A stretch of DNA of 64,000 bases from Paraburkholderia sp. IMGN_8 (GTDB lineage: Bacteria; Pseudomonadota; Gammaproteobacteria; Burkholderiales; Burkholderiaceae), in contig NZ_CP150900.1 of NCBI RefSeq assembly GCF_038050405.1, forward strand, positions 4,216,001 through 4,280,000. Direction: 5' to 3'. The notes beneath the pieces are model-generated. The model saw only the letters and a list, made by a program, of their open reading frames with translations, was not told where the DNA came from and searched no databases. Positions within the stretch are counted from its first letter, which is position 1. Every line of letters begins with the position of its first letter. Below are positions 18,736 to 27,048 of the stretch, in pieces. A program made the translations under genes and the position numbers.

Positions 18736-18892
18736 AGAAACGGGTGAGTTGGTCGTTAATAACGGCCGTGATAGAAGCGATGGAATGCGTTGAGAGTACG
18801 TCGAGAACCGCAAAACTACCGTACAGGCGTCGGCAACATTCAGGCTTTCATGCAAGACATCAACAGGCGGCAGTCAGGAAAAAGGAGAAGAA

Positions 18893-19828
18893 ATGCCACA
18901 GCTTAATACGGCGACCGGGAAAGCACAGTTCGAATACAGTGGGAACAGGGAGGCAGGCATCGAACTGCACTTCGGTAATGGACAGCAGACATTTCGTGTA
19001 CGCGTTAGCGCCGAGACTATCAATGCACTCCTGGCCGAATTCGCCTCCAGGCCAGCCCCTGTCGTTGTTGGAACCCACTTCTCAGACCCGCCCCTAGGTA
19101 GTATCGGTGATTGGCTGAAAGCGCAGGGGCTCCAAAATGTTGCATGCTATCTCGTTCCCGCGCTGGAGCATCTGCGCTTGGGAACATATGACGCCAGCCG
19201 TCGTCGCTTCTCGTTTGCGAAGTTGAATGGCGAAGGCAACTTGAATGCGTCGAACTCGCAAGCCCCTTCCTTGCCGACGCAGGGTTTCGACGGTGGGTCG
19301 CTGGCGATGGAGGCAGGAAAAATGATGTCACGCATTGCCGAAGACGTGTCAACGCTTTCCCTGTCTCCCGTCCGACGCATTGAATGCACGGTGTCCGGAT
19401 TTCCCAGTGCTGAAGCGTTTCGCAGTTGGCTGGACGAACTGAGTCTTCCTGAGGAAGGCGAATTCGTTGTGTACCGTTTGCAGACCGATGCACCAGGAAA
19501 ATTTCACGCCGCTTTTCCCGAGAGTTCGGCTTGCACGTACAAGCTTAGCCGCAAGAACGAACTGACGGACGATGGCGACACGCTCTATGTCGGAAGTTCA
19601 AGAGACTTCGCGAGTAGGCTGCGGCAGCATTTCGGCTTCGGATTCGAGGGGACATATGCACTTCATCTGAAGCGCTGGGTTCCGGAATCGCTGTGCGATA
19701 CGCCACTGGTGCTTGACTATTGGACAGTGCAGGATAGCAAACAGGTGCGCCCCATCGTGCTCCAGACTCTGGAGGACTACCTGTGGGACCATAGTCGGCC
19801 TGTATTTGGACGGCGCGGCTCTAAATAG
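18893..19828 (+). CDS. GIY-YIG nuclease-like protein
   Basis: 311 residues; AAGGAG lies seven bases before the ATG. The C-terminal about 90 residues have the GIY-YIG nuclease layout: DTLYVGSSRDFASRLRQHFG (the YVG and the Arg), ALHLKRWV, and LQTLEDYLWDHSRPVFGRRG, where the Glu would coordinate metal and the Asn-type position is near the end. The first about 200 residues are not recognised. Separated by 157 bp from the SIR2 gene and followed by a stem-loop. Suggested role: DNA nuclease partner of the SIR2 gene, by context only. Confidence 0.7.
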   Translation: MPQLNTATGKAQFEYSGNREAGIELHFGNGQQTFRVRVSAETINALLAEFASRPAPVVVGTHFSDPPLGSIGDWLKAQGLQNVACYLVPALEHLRLGTYDASRRRFSFAKLNGEGNLNASNSQAPSLPTQGFDGGSLAMEAGKMMSRIAEDVSTLSLSPVRRIECTVSGFPSAEAFRSWLDELSLPEEGEFVVYRLQTDAPGKFHAAFPESSACTYKLSRKNELTDDGDTLYVGSSRDFASRLRQHFGFGFEGTYALHLKRWVPESLCDTPLVLDYWTVQDSKQVRPIVLQTLEDYLWDHSRPVFGRRGSK

Positions 19829-19855
19829 CGGCGCTGGATAACTGGATAGCGCCGC
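19828..19855 (+). terminator. Stem-loop after the GIY-YIG gene
   Basis: GCGGCGCT at 19828-19835 pairs perfectly with AGCGCCGC at 19848-19855 across a 12-base loop. It starts at the stop codon. No T-run follows, so termination is likely but not certain. Confidence 0.5.
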
Positions 19856-19937
19856 GTGAGCTGCCTCCGTAATGGCCAACTGGCTCTGCCAGGAATTGAT
19901 AGCGCCGTCGCCAGGCCTCTTGACTGTGGCACGGCAT

Positions 19938-19979
19938 CAGCAGAACAGCTCCGCGGGAACCCGTAGCGCTGTTCTGCTG
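19938..19979. repeat. 12-bp perfect inverted repeat between convergent genes
   Basis: CAGCAGAACAGC (19938-19949) and GCTGTTCTGCTG (19968-19979) form a 12-bp stem with an 18-base loop. It lies between the convergent GIY-YIG and YaaW operons and could act as a bidirectional terminator; no T-run is present on either side. The surrounding 19829-20126 holds no gene. Confidence 0.5.
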
Positions 19980-20126
19980 GGCGTCGCCGTCCGAGGATGC
20001 GGCCCGGCAAGCGGGACTGCATCCACGAGGCACGCCTCGCCCCAAAGAACGAGTAGTGTCTTCGCTCCGGAACCGCAGCGACCTGACTGAAGGGCACTCA
20101 TTCGAATGCTGCGCAAGTCAGTTCCG

Positions 20127-20243
20127 TCAGTCGCTCCACCCTTTCGCGACTCTGACGTACGCACTTGCGATGAGGACCGTCACCGCACCCGCTACAAAAG
20201 CAATAGCATGTGACTTAAGATATTCCATCGGGCCAGGAAACAT
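20127..20243 (-). CDS. 38-residue single-span membrane peptide
   Basis: Tiny protein with one hydrophobic helix (AIAFVAGAVTVLIASAYVRVAKG). AAGGAG sits seven bases from ATG 20243, and the start is two bases after the stop of the YaaW-like gene, so it is probably translated by coupling. Third gene of an HTH-YaaW-peptide operon. A frame extending further upstream exists but overlaps the YaaW-like gene. Confidence 0.6.
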   Translation of the reverse strand: MFPGPMEYLKSHAIAFVAGAVTVLIASAYVRVAKGWSD

Positions 20244-20244
20244 A

Positions 20245-21129
20245 TCACGCTCCTTGAAATGCTTGCCCGCACTCAGCGCAAAACCGGGACGCGCGTTCAT
20301 TCCGCGCGCCGCAGGATGTGCATGCCTTCGTGTGAGCCTCGACGATGGCCTTCTGGCGCATGTAGGCAATTTGAATGACACATGGCAAGGTGACCCGATA
20401 GGCCGGACTGGCCATGTCTGCCAGCGTCCATACGCCAGTCACGACCCAGCCAATGGGGCCGAGCAGCAATCCGATGGTACGCGAGAGCGTTGCATTCACG
20501 GCAAGGGGAAGTCCCCGGCCAAGCAATGCCTTCGATACGGCATTGGCCACAATGAGCGACAACGTGTAGGTGGCAAACCCACCCATGCGGCCTGCGGCAA
20601 TGAACGCAGCGCCCGCCGCGGGCTTAAGCATTGAAAGGTCGGATACGTTCAGTTCTTTCAACACCGTCGCCCGTTCCTCCGGGGACATTTTCTCGAATGA
20701 ATCGCGGAGAAATTTGCGAAGAATGCTGTCTTCGACAAGGAGGAGGTCATCCTTCTTGTCGAACGCGACCTTTAGGTGTGCGGCCACATCCTTGACCACT
20801 TCGTCGTAGGTGATGGTCGTGCCCACTTCCGGAAGAACCTTGTCCAGGAGATTGCCCAACGGAATACTGTTGCGAACGTCGCGGTAAACGTTGGTCAGCG
20901 TGTTGCCACCAAACGCGCAAATCTCGTGACCGATGAGACCTCGGTCGAACTCCGAATAGACTCTGCGCTCCTTGCACTTGACCAGTCTCGCGCAAACATC
21001 GTCACTCAAGGAAATGCGGCCGGTGCCGCTCTTAGTGATGTAGTCGACAAGAATGTCTAGGTCGGCAATGTCCGACTGGGCGAGCAACAGGGAGAGGTTG
21101 CCGGGGTTCTTGATGAAGTTGTCGCTCAT
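20245..21129 (-). CDS. YaaW-like protein (UPF0174/DUF3944 type) with C-terminal zinc ribbon
   Basis: 294 residues. The body resembles E. coli YaaW: SFEKMSPEERATVLKELN followed by a long hydrophobic stretch (about 160-240) with LLLGPIGWVVTGVWTLADMASPAYRVTLPCV. The C-terminus adds a zinc ribbon, CTSCGARNERASRFCAECG. It is probably membrane-associated. Family function is unknown. The start overlaps the stop of the HTH gene by four bases. Confidence 0.75.
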   Translation of the reverse strand: MSDNFIKNPGNLSLLLAQSDIADLDILVDYITKSGTGRISLSDDVCARLVKCKERRVYSEFDRGLIGHEICAFGGNTLTNVYRDVRNSIPLGNLLDKVLPEVGTTITYDEVVKDVAAHLKVAFDKKDDLLLVEDSILRKFLRDSFEKMSPEERATVLKELNVSDLSMLKPAAGAAFIAAGRMGGFATYTLSLIVANAVSKALLGRGLPLAVNATLSRTIGLLLGPIGWVVTGVWTLADMASPAYRVTLPCVIQIAYMRQKAIVEAHTKACTSCGARNERASRFCAECGQAFQGA

Positions 21130-21755
21130 TGTGTCTGCCTGGCGTTGGTCGTTCCGAGAATGCTGCAGATGGTCAGCAGCGCTGGTAAATGAGAGGTGCT
21201 GACGCCGTCAATTCGGAATGGAATCGATGCGGCGGTCGTCGATATCGACATTTTCGTCGCGTGCCGGAAATCCCTCACCTCCTGTGAAACCTTGGAGTCC
21301 CGTTCATCTTCGACGGTATTGAGCAGTCTGCCAATGCGCAAGGCGGCTTCGGCAACGCGCTGAGAAGTAGTCGAATCCATGCCTTGGAGCTCCGCTGCCA
21401 ACGTGGTAAACGTCGAATCCCTCAGAGCCTGCTGAAACGTCAACATTCCACTTCCCAGGCTGGCCCAGTCCTGTGGTCTCATCAGCAAGATTGCTGGTGG
21501 AACTCCGACCGCGTCCGCGAGGCGGCAGATAATGTCCAGGTCGGGATTCGCAGGCGTTTCGTCAGCTCGACCGCCAAGGTACTTTGCCAGGGTTGACCTA
21601 CCCATTCCGGCGCGCCCGGCCAACTGCGTTTGCGACATTGCATCGAGGGCGCCGTCTTCATCTTCAGACGCAACCCGCATGCTACGTCGCAGAGCTTCCA
21701 CAAAGCATCGCGAGACGTCGCGGAAGGTAGTGCTTTCTTCTATTTCTTCGCTCAC
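21126..21755 (-). CDS. HTH (XRE-type) protein
   Basis: 209 residues. HTH at about 40-90: SQTQLAGRAGMGRSTLAKYLGGR, with DIICRLADAVGVPPAILL behind it, typical of XRE regulators. The C-terminal half is helical and not recognised. GTG start with GGAGG upstream. First gene of the operon with the YaaW-like gene and the membrane peptide; it may regulate that operon or sense its partner. Confidence 0.85.
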   Translation of the reverse strand: MSEEIEESTTFRDVSRCFVEALRRSMRVASEDEDGALDAMSQTQLAGRAGMGRSTLAKYLGGRADETPANPDLDIICRLADAVGVPPAILLMRPQDWASLGSGMLTFQQALRDSTFTTLAAELQGMDSTTSQRVAEAALRIGRLLNTVEDERDSKVSQEVRDFRHATKMSISTTAASIPFRIDGVSTSHLPALLTICSILGTTNARQTQ

Positions 21756-22192
21756 AGCGTCCTCCGTCTTGTTGGATGCGAGTCTAGGGGAATGAGGTCT
21801 CCTTCTTCAACAAAACTTGTCTGCGACGGTGAACACCAATTGGTTGCGTAACGCCAAGCGGAGTGGTAGTGCGGGTGCAAACGCAGCGTGACCAGATACG
21901 CCGCGGGTGTGGACTACACATGTCTACGCAGGTAGACAAGCTCTCAGAATCGGGGGGATGAGCGGAAGGTTGCCGTGGCATAGTACGCGGGCTATCCGAT
22001 GGCGAGCCTGCTCGATTCCTAGCAAGCGCACTGTCGATGAGCATCCGTTTGCATGGGGCACGCGAGAGAGCAAATCGCGGCATCGCGTGGCTTGTAGTTC
22101 TGGCGGGCTGAGGTACGGCGCTTTTCGACGGAAGTTCGCGACGCAGGCTTTGTCACACGCGCTCGACTATTCTTCGTTTCAAGGACAAGTTC
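21756..22192. other. Divergent promoter region, no gene
   Basis: 437 bp between the divergent HTH operon and the 381-aa gene. Only short frames without ribosome sites are present. It must hold both promoters. A small direct repeat of TACGCAGGTAGACA type around 21920-21940 is the only local oddity seen. Confidence 0.5.
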
Positions 22193-23338
22193 ATGATTCA
22201 AGACTCGCATAGCAACCTGGCTGAAGCAAAACCGTCGCTAACGCACACCATCGTGCTTGGTGATGATGCGCTGCGGCCCGGTGTTCGTGTCGCCCCCCTT
22301 TCGGACGAGGAGCGTTATCGTGCGGCGAAGCCAATGCCGGTCGATTCAATGCTGACTTCCAGGTTGAGCACGAGTCTTCAGGCCGTACCCTCGTTGCTTG
22401 TCGAGGAGGGGCATCGAGGAAAGCGCCTGATGGAAGTTGTCATCGACGGCGAACTCGTCCGGGCCAAAGACGGTGTCGGTCTCCGGGCATGGACGGTCGA
22501 CACGAACGGCAAAATCTCGGAACACGCAAAGCTTTTCGAAGCTGACAAGCTACAGTCGATGGTCAATGCTGCTGCGGTCTGGCAAGTGGCCTCGGTCGTC
22601 GTCGCTCAGAAGCACCTGGCTGACATCTCCGCCAAGCTGGACGAGATTCGCAAGGGTGTCCAGGACGTTTCGGATTTCCTCAATGAGGAGCGCCGCGCCA
22701 AGGTCACTGGAACTTACGAATATCTTGCTCAGGCCGCCTCAACCATCAGCAAGGGCGAGCTTTCATCAGCAATTCGTACAGAGCTCGAGAGTTGCGACCG
22801 TGAGCTGACGCAGGTCCAGCACCATCTGCAGCAGGAATTGTTGCGGCGGTGCGACGAGCCCATCGAGCACAAGGAGTGGTTCGGGACCGAGGACCTCCAG
22901 AAGGACGCGGTCACCAAATATGAGCGGCTCAAAGACCTTGCGAGGGACCTGCGCCTCACCCTGAAGACGCGTGCGCTGGCTTGGTATGTGATGTCGCTTT
23001 ACCCTGGGGAGCCGGCGCTGAAGCAGGCTCGCATGGAGCGTCTGCTGCACACTGCTGAAGAGTTCGAAGCTCACCTGCGAACCATCGACGCAAGTGCTGA
23101 ACGCGATTGCCAGAACTTCTCCTCTCTCTGGAATAGAAGCACCACGTTGGAAATTCGCAAGACCGAGGTACGCGAAGCCGCCCAGGCGCTGTCTGCCGAC
23201 CTGGTTGCCGGTGCACACGAGACAAAGAAGGACGTTCAAGCGTCAGAAGCTCTCCTTCTGACCCACGATGCGCCGACATACCTTGTATTCGAAGTAGAGG
23301 ATGGGCGCATCGGCGAGCTTCGGATGTGCGCGAGCTAG
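22193..23338 (+). CDS. Hypothetical protein with coiled coils, 381 aa
   Basis: AAGGACAAG precedes the ATG. The N-terminal 130 residues are mixed; from about 130 to 340 the sequence is nearly all helical with heptads (AKLDEIRKGVQDVSDFLNEERRAK, LTQVQHHLQQELLRR, TLEIRKTEVREAAQAL). VWQVASVVVAQKHLADIS may be a membrane-associated or buried helix. It ends with a small beta unit (TYLVFEVEDGRIGEL). No family recognised. Divergent from the HTH/YaaW operon and upstream of the replication region. Confidence 0.75.
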   Translation: MIQDSHSNLAEAKPSLTHTIVLGDDALRPGVRVAPLSDEERYRAAKPMPVDSMLTSRLSTSLQAVPSLLVEEGHRGKRLMEVVIDGELVRAKDGVGLRAWTVDTNGKISEHAKLFEADKLQSMVNAAAVWQVASVVVAQKHLADISAKLDEIRKGVQDVSDFLNEERRAKVTGTYEYLAQAASTISKGELSSAIRTELESCDRELTQVQHHLQQELLRRCDEPIEHKEWFGTEDLQKDAVTKYERLKDLARDLRLTLKTRALAWYVMSLYPGEPALKQARMERLLHTAEEFEAHLRTIDASAERDCQNFSSLWNRSTTLEIRKTEVREAAQALSADLVAGAHETKKDVQASEALLLTHDAPTYLVFEVEDGRIGELRMCAS

Positions 23339-23743
23339 CGAGGAAGCGAACGACCAGAGCTGACTCCGCTTGGTTGATGCACGTCGAGGAGAAGTCGCCG
23401 GACGGAGAGAACGGCTGGAGCCTGTCATCGACGAGCGGTATCTCGTCGGGTCGGGCTATCGTTTGCGCGGCGCTGGCAACCGGACTTTCGGCGGAGTCTG
23501 TGTGCTGGCCGGGTATCCTGCGTTCGCGGTCATCGTTGATGCGAACTGCCGATTCACATTGAGGCTCACCGGCGCACCGGAGACGGCCTTGTCAAGGCGC
23601 CTTGGGGCATTCACCGGAACGCGGAAGTTGCGTCGCGCGCCCGGAAACGTGGTGAGGGTGGGACGGTCGGAGGCTTATTCAGAAAGACGAGGTGACACGC
23701 CCATCGGGCGGTAGCGGGACTCAAGACACGCGGTGTAGTACCG

Positions 23744-23883
23744 CCGCCCTGGTCAGCAAGACGTCGACCAAGGATTCCATTCCGGTTCGGGTAGCAGATG
23801 GCGTTTGCGATGACTGTCCGGTTGCCATCGAATGGAAGCGTGACAAGAGACTCGCGTGAGGCACGCCTTGCTGACCAGGGCGG
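23744..23883. repeat. 17-bp perfect inverted repeat with nested repeats, near the origin
   Basis: CCGCCCTGGTCAGCAAG (23744-23760) and its exact reverse complement (23867-23883) enclose 106 bp. Inside, TTCCATTC and GAATGGAA pair again, so the whole segment can fold as a long structured hairpin. No clear target duplication flanks it. It may be a small non-autonomous element or a structured part of the replication region. The rest of 23339-24159 has no convincing gene. Confidence 0.6.
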
Positions 23884-24159
23884 GTGACTGTCGCTTGCAT
23901 TCACGAGGAGGCGCGTCGCATCGCCGTTTTCCTCGAACATCGTTCGATGTCGCGCGACTAAACAATGCAGGCCGACTCGGCTGGAGGCATCCGCGCCGCT
24001 CCGGAGCACCGGAAGTCAGTTGACGAAGAAGCTCGCCAGCCCTAGGCTGCACTCGCCCGGCTATCTCGATTACAGAGTCTACAGATATTAGGCCATGCTG
24101 CGGGCCGCGATAATTTCCTGACTTCAGTGGTTGTTCTTCGCGTCGGCCACGCGGAACGC

Positions 24160-24240
24160 GATGCAGAGTACAAGTTGCGGTGATGTGGAGTACGCGTGCC
24201 GGCGATGCAGGGTACAAGCCGCGCCGATGCGGAGTACAAG
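24160..24240 (+). repeat. Four iterons with 22-bp period (putative plasmid replication origin)
   Basis: GATGCAGAGTACAAG (24160), GATGTGGAGTACGCG (24182), GATGCAGGGTACAAG (24204) and GATGCGGAGTACAAG (24226) start exactly 22 bp apart, two helical turns, so an initiator would bind one face of the DNA. An AT-richer stretch follows (about 24263-24305, including TGATTTTTTGGGATATTTGG) and a DnaA-box-like GTATACACA lies at 24347-24355 (8 of 9 to TTATNCACA). They lie about 300 bp upstream of a TrfA-type gene, the expected layout for an iteron origin. Confidence 0.78.
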
Positions 24241-24542
24241 TCGCACAATGCGCGTCCGAAGCGAATAACTGCCCTGATTTTTTGGGATATTTGGGAAGGT
24301 AATGCTGCAAGGCTCATTTTCGTGATGCCATGGTCGTCCGGCGCGCGTATACACAGATATCACCAATCTGCACGTCTTCGTCATGAACGGACCCGATTCA
24401 CGTTGCCAGCTTCAACCGGCTTGCTGTTCGAGCGGCCTGCGCGTTTCGCGGCGCGCACCCCCCGAAATATTCCAATCCCGAGTCGCTGATGCCGCGATGC
24501 CACAGAAAACGAAAGCCACTGTCCAGCTCCCGGAGCAGCAAA

Positions 24543-25634
24543 ATGACTAGGTCGCAAATGACAAAGTATCCAGGAGGCAAAGTCGCTGAACTGCGCGTTC
24601 TGGCAAACCTCACGGCCGACGCGGCACTTACCGCCGCCCCAGACCGGCAGATAACTGTACTCGAAGCGGCGAAGCGGCTCCAGGACATCGCCGACGGACT
24701 CGAACGCCGGAAAAAGAAAGCGCTCGAGCAACCGGTGGTCGCAGAGCTTCCCGCAAATGCCACGGCAGACGAGATTCACCATTCGCGGCGACGACAGGCG
24801 ACCCGCGTGGGCTCTGAAGTGTATCTGCCGGGCTGGTCCGCAACAGCGCGGGCGCTGCCGAACGCGTTTCTCCGTTCAGCCCTATTTGCGGCGGCCCGAG
24901 GCGTGCAGGCCGACAACGCAAACCTGCTCGCGGGTGGCTCGGCCTGTTTGGTGTCTGAAGAGAAAATTGGCACGTTCCAGAACATGACCCTGACATTCAG
25001 TGGCCACGGTCTTTGTCAGTTCGACAGACTCGTCTATTCGACCTGCCTCGAATACTACCGCGAGACTCCTCTTTGCCCTGAAGAGCGTCCCCGTTATGAG
25101 CGAACCACGTTTTACGAGTTCGCACGTCGAATGGGAAACAAATATAGCGCAAAGGCGCACAGCGCTATTCGGGCGAGCTTGCTTCGACTTAGCTTTGCCC
25201 AAGTACACATTCGCCAGGAGCGAATGGACATCGAGGTGCCGAAGCTGATGTCGGTGAAATTCGAGGGCGCCGACTCTGCCGAGAATTTCAAAGGCAGTGA
25301 TGTGCTGTTGCTTCGGGTCACCACGCCCGTGGCGGAACTGTTCGGGGCGGGCGCGTGGACAGCCGTCGACAATGAAGCAGCGGGATATGACGGACTGAAA
25401 GGCTGGGTAGCAAACTTCTATGCCGGACACGCTCATCCGAAGCCGCTGCCTGTTGAGCTGCTGCATAAGATATCTGGATACGCGTCCAACAAGTGGAACT
25501 TCAAGGCCAGTCTCATTCGTGCCCTGGAAAAGCTCAAGGACCTAAGCACACCTGCTTGCAGCCGGGTAGCGAGCTTTCATTTCTGCGAAGACGATAACAA
25601 GATTTACGTCGTCCGTTCCGCATGGGTGGCATGA
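24543..25634 (+). CDS. TrfA-family plasmid replication initiator
   Basis: 363 residues. Region from about 100 on matches TrfA of IncP plasmids: ARALPNAFLRSALFAAARG parallels the RAMPND..RSALF segment, followed by LTFSGHGLCQFDRLVYSTCL, TTFYEFARRMGN and AIRASLLRLSFAQV. TrfA monomers bind iterons and open the origin. Start taken at ATG 24543 (GGAG seven bases before); ATG 24489 is an alternative. A PHKxWR-like winged-helix tail is plausible (SNKWNFKASLIRALEKLKDL). No ParA/ParB or transfer genes are seen nearby, so this may be a remnant of an integrated plasmid. Confidence 0.88.
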   Translation: MTRSQMTKYPGGKVAELRVLANLTADAALTAAPDRQITVLEAAKRLQDIADGLERRKKKALEQPVVAELPANATADEIHHSRRRQATRVGSEVYLPGWSATARALPNAFLRSALFAAARGVQADNANLLAGGSACLVSEEKIGTFQNMTLTFSGHGLCQFDRLVYSTCLEYYRETPLCPEERPRYERTTFYEFARRMGNKYSAKAHSAIRASLLRLSFAQVHIRQERMDIEVPKLMSVKFEGADSAENFKGSDVLLLRVTTPVAELFGAGAWTAVDNEAAGYDGLKGWVANFYAGHAHPKPLPVELLHKISGYASNKWNFKASLIRALEKLKDLSTPACSRVASFHFCEDDNKIYVVRSAWVA

Positions 25635-25952
25635 CCCACGAATTGGCGACGTAAAGCTAATTGCACTCGGCACCCCTTTCCTCAGGCCTTCAAGATGCGT
25701 TGGCCTGGACGACGTACGCGAGAAACGCCGCAGGCCTATCCGAGGATAGCGCAACTGCAGCGGGCTCGGAGCATAACGACTTCCGATAAGCTACCAGCCG
25801 GTCATACGGGACGGCGTTGTCGTGGTTTAAAACCGTTTGCCAAGTCGGCTGTGGAGCCCTCGCGCAGAACTCGAATTCATTCCGTTGGTGGACGACAACG
25901 CAACCGTTATTCGCCGGCGGTCCTCCTACAAAAGGAGTCCGCCAGCTAATCA
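25635..25952. other. Gap between convergent rep and protease genes
   Basis: 318 bp. A minus-strand frame (25690-25956) starts over the protease stop codon in ATGA fashion but its sequence is not protein-like and has no ribosome site. No terminator with a T-run is visible. Confidence 0.4.
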
Positions 25953-26819
25953 TCATTGTTGGGCGCGCTTCGTCCCTTTCAGAAACGGGTCGTTCGGCAG
26001 AATTGGCGCTGCGAGCGTCACTCCCCTCTGTTCAACGCCTTGGTAGGAAATCCTGACGTTGGCGCTGGTTACACCCATAAAGCAACCGTCGGTCGAAAAT
26101 ACCGCACCTCCAGAGTCGCCCTCGTTGGCAGACTCCCCTAAAACAATAACAGGGTCGCCCGTTCTCCAATTCCAATGTGGTACGTCAGGCTGAACTTCCA
26201 GCTTGGGCAACGACGTGACGTCAAGGACGGAACTGTATTTCACCGGGGCCCAGTGAAACTCAATAGAACTATCATTACCCGTCGAAGAAACTGCTAGTCC
26301 TCCCAACGCGTATTGGCTGCCTGCGGGAACTCTCGAAGAGCAGATTCGAGCTGGCGAGCGGTCCAGAACGGGCGCACCCGCGACAAGATTGTATCGCCCC
26401 GGATTTTGTGCAATCGGGACGAGCGTATACGTGTTGACGTACAGCATTGCCAAGTCGCGCCTATAGTCGACACGCTCGACTGTCGCCGTGGTCAGATAGT
26501 TTCCATTCGCGCCGGCACCAACCTGCACGATAACGGGCTCATTCCGCTCTTGAGCCTCACGAATGACATGAGCAGCAGTGATTGCATGCTTCCCATCTAG
26601 CAAGAAACCAGAACCATCTGTCACCCTATCCACGGCGCCAGATTTATCTGTCGATGCGTAGTGAATATGCACTATACGCTGTGCGTTATCCAATACGACC
26701 GCCTCGTTCAGTATGAGGGAGTTTTCTTCAGCAGCAGCAATCTGTGCAATACATAGCAGGCCAACAGCCATTAGGATTTGATGCTTTGCGAAACGACTCT
26801 TGAAGGAAATATCTGTCAT
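25953..26819 (-). CDS. Secreted trypsin-like serine protease
   Basis: 288 residues from ATG 26819. N-terminal signal peptide: basic start (SFKSRFAKHQ) then ILMAVGLLCIAQIAAA. The catalytic triad is visible: His in HAITAAHVI, Asp in DYRRDLAMLYV, Ser in NEGDSGGAVFS, giving an S1-type trypsin-like fold. It should act in the periplasm or outside. It is 229 bp downstream of the McrC-like gene on the same strand, so membership of that operon is possible but not shown. Upstream in-frame sequence is not signal-like, hence the chosen start; no good ribosome site is seen. Confidence 0.8.
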   Translation of the reverse strand: MTDISFKSRFAKHQILMAVGLLCIAQIAAAEENSLILNEAVVLDNAQRIVHIHYASTDKSGAVDRVTDGSGFLLDGKHAITAAHVIREAQERNEPVIVQVGAGANGNYLTTATVERVDYRRDLAMLYVNTYTLVPIAQNPGRYNLVAGAPVLDRSPARICSSRVPAGSQYALGGLAVSSTGNDSSIEFHWAPVKYSSVLDVTSLPKLEVQPDVPHWNWRTGDPVIVLGESANEGDSGGAVFSTDGCFMGVTSANVRISYQGVEQRGVTLAAPILPNDPFLKGTKRAQQ

Positions 26820-27048
26820 ATTTAACGTTGTTATTTTAACTAGCGACCGCAAACCGCTCGCTGAGGCATTCTTGACTACACGAATATCGGCACTTGAAGC
26901 AAAAACTTTAGCTTCGTCAGCGGTGAGTGTGCCGACGCTGGAAAAAAGCGACCCCGCGCATGCGGCAGCCATTGGCAATCGAGCGAATCAACACGTCGCG
27001 GTGCTCAAACTCGATGAGGTAATCGTGGCTTTGCCGTTAAGGCCGAAT

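Noticed and set aside
24160..24240. Iteron array considered as a CRISPR array
   Set aside because: Repeats are 15 bp with only 7 bp between them and the period is 22 bp; no spacers, no cas genes, and a replication initiator follows.
23753..24310. 185-codon minus-strand frame across the iterons
   Set aside because: Runs through the repeats and the inverted repeat; Cys/His/Arg-rich sequence is typical of non-coding GC-rich DNA.
25690..25956. 88-codon frame starting over the protease stop codon
   Set aside because: ATGA overlap could be chance; sequence is not convincing and there is no ribosome site.
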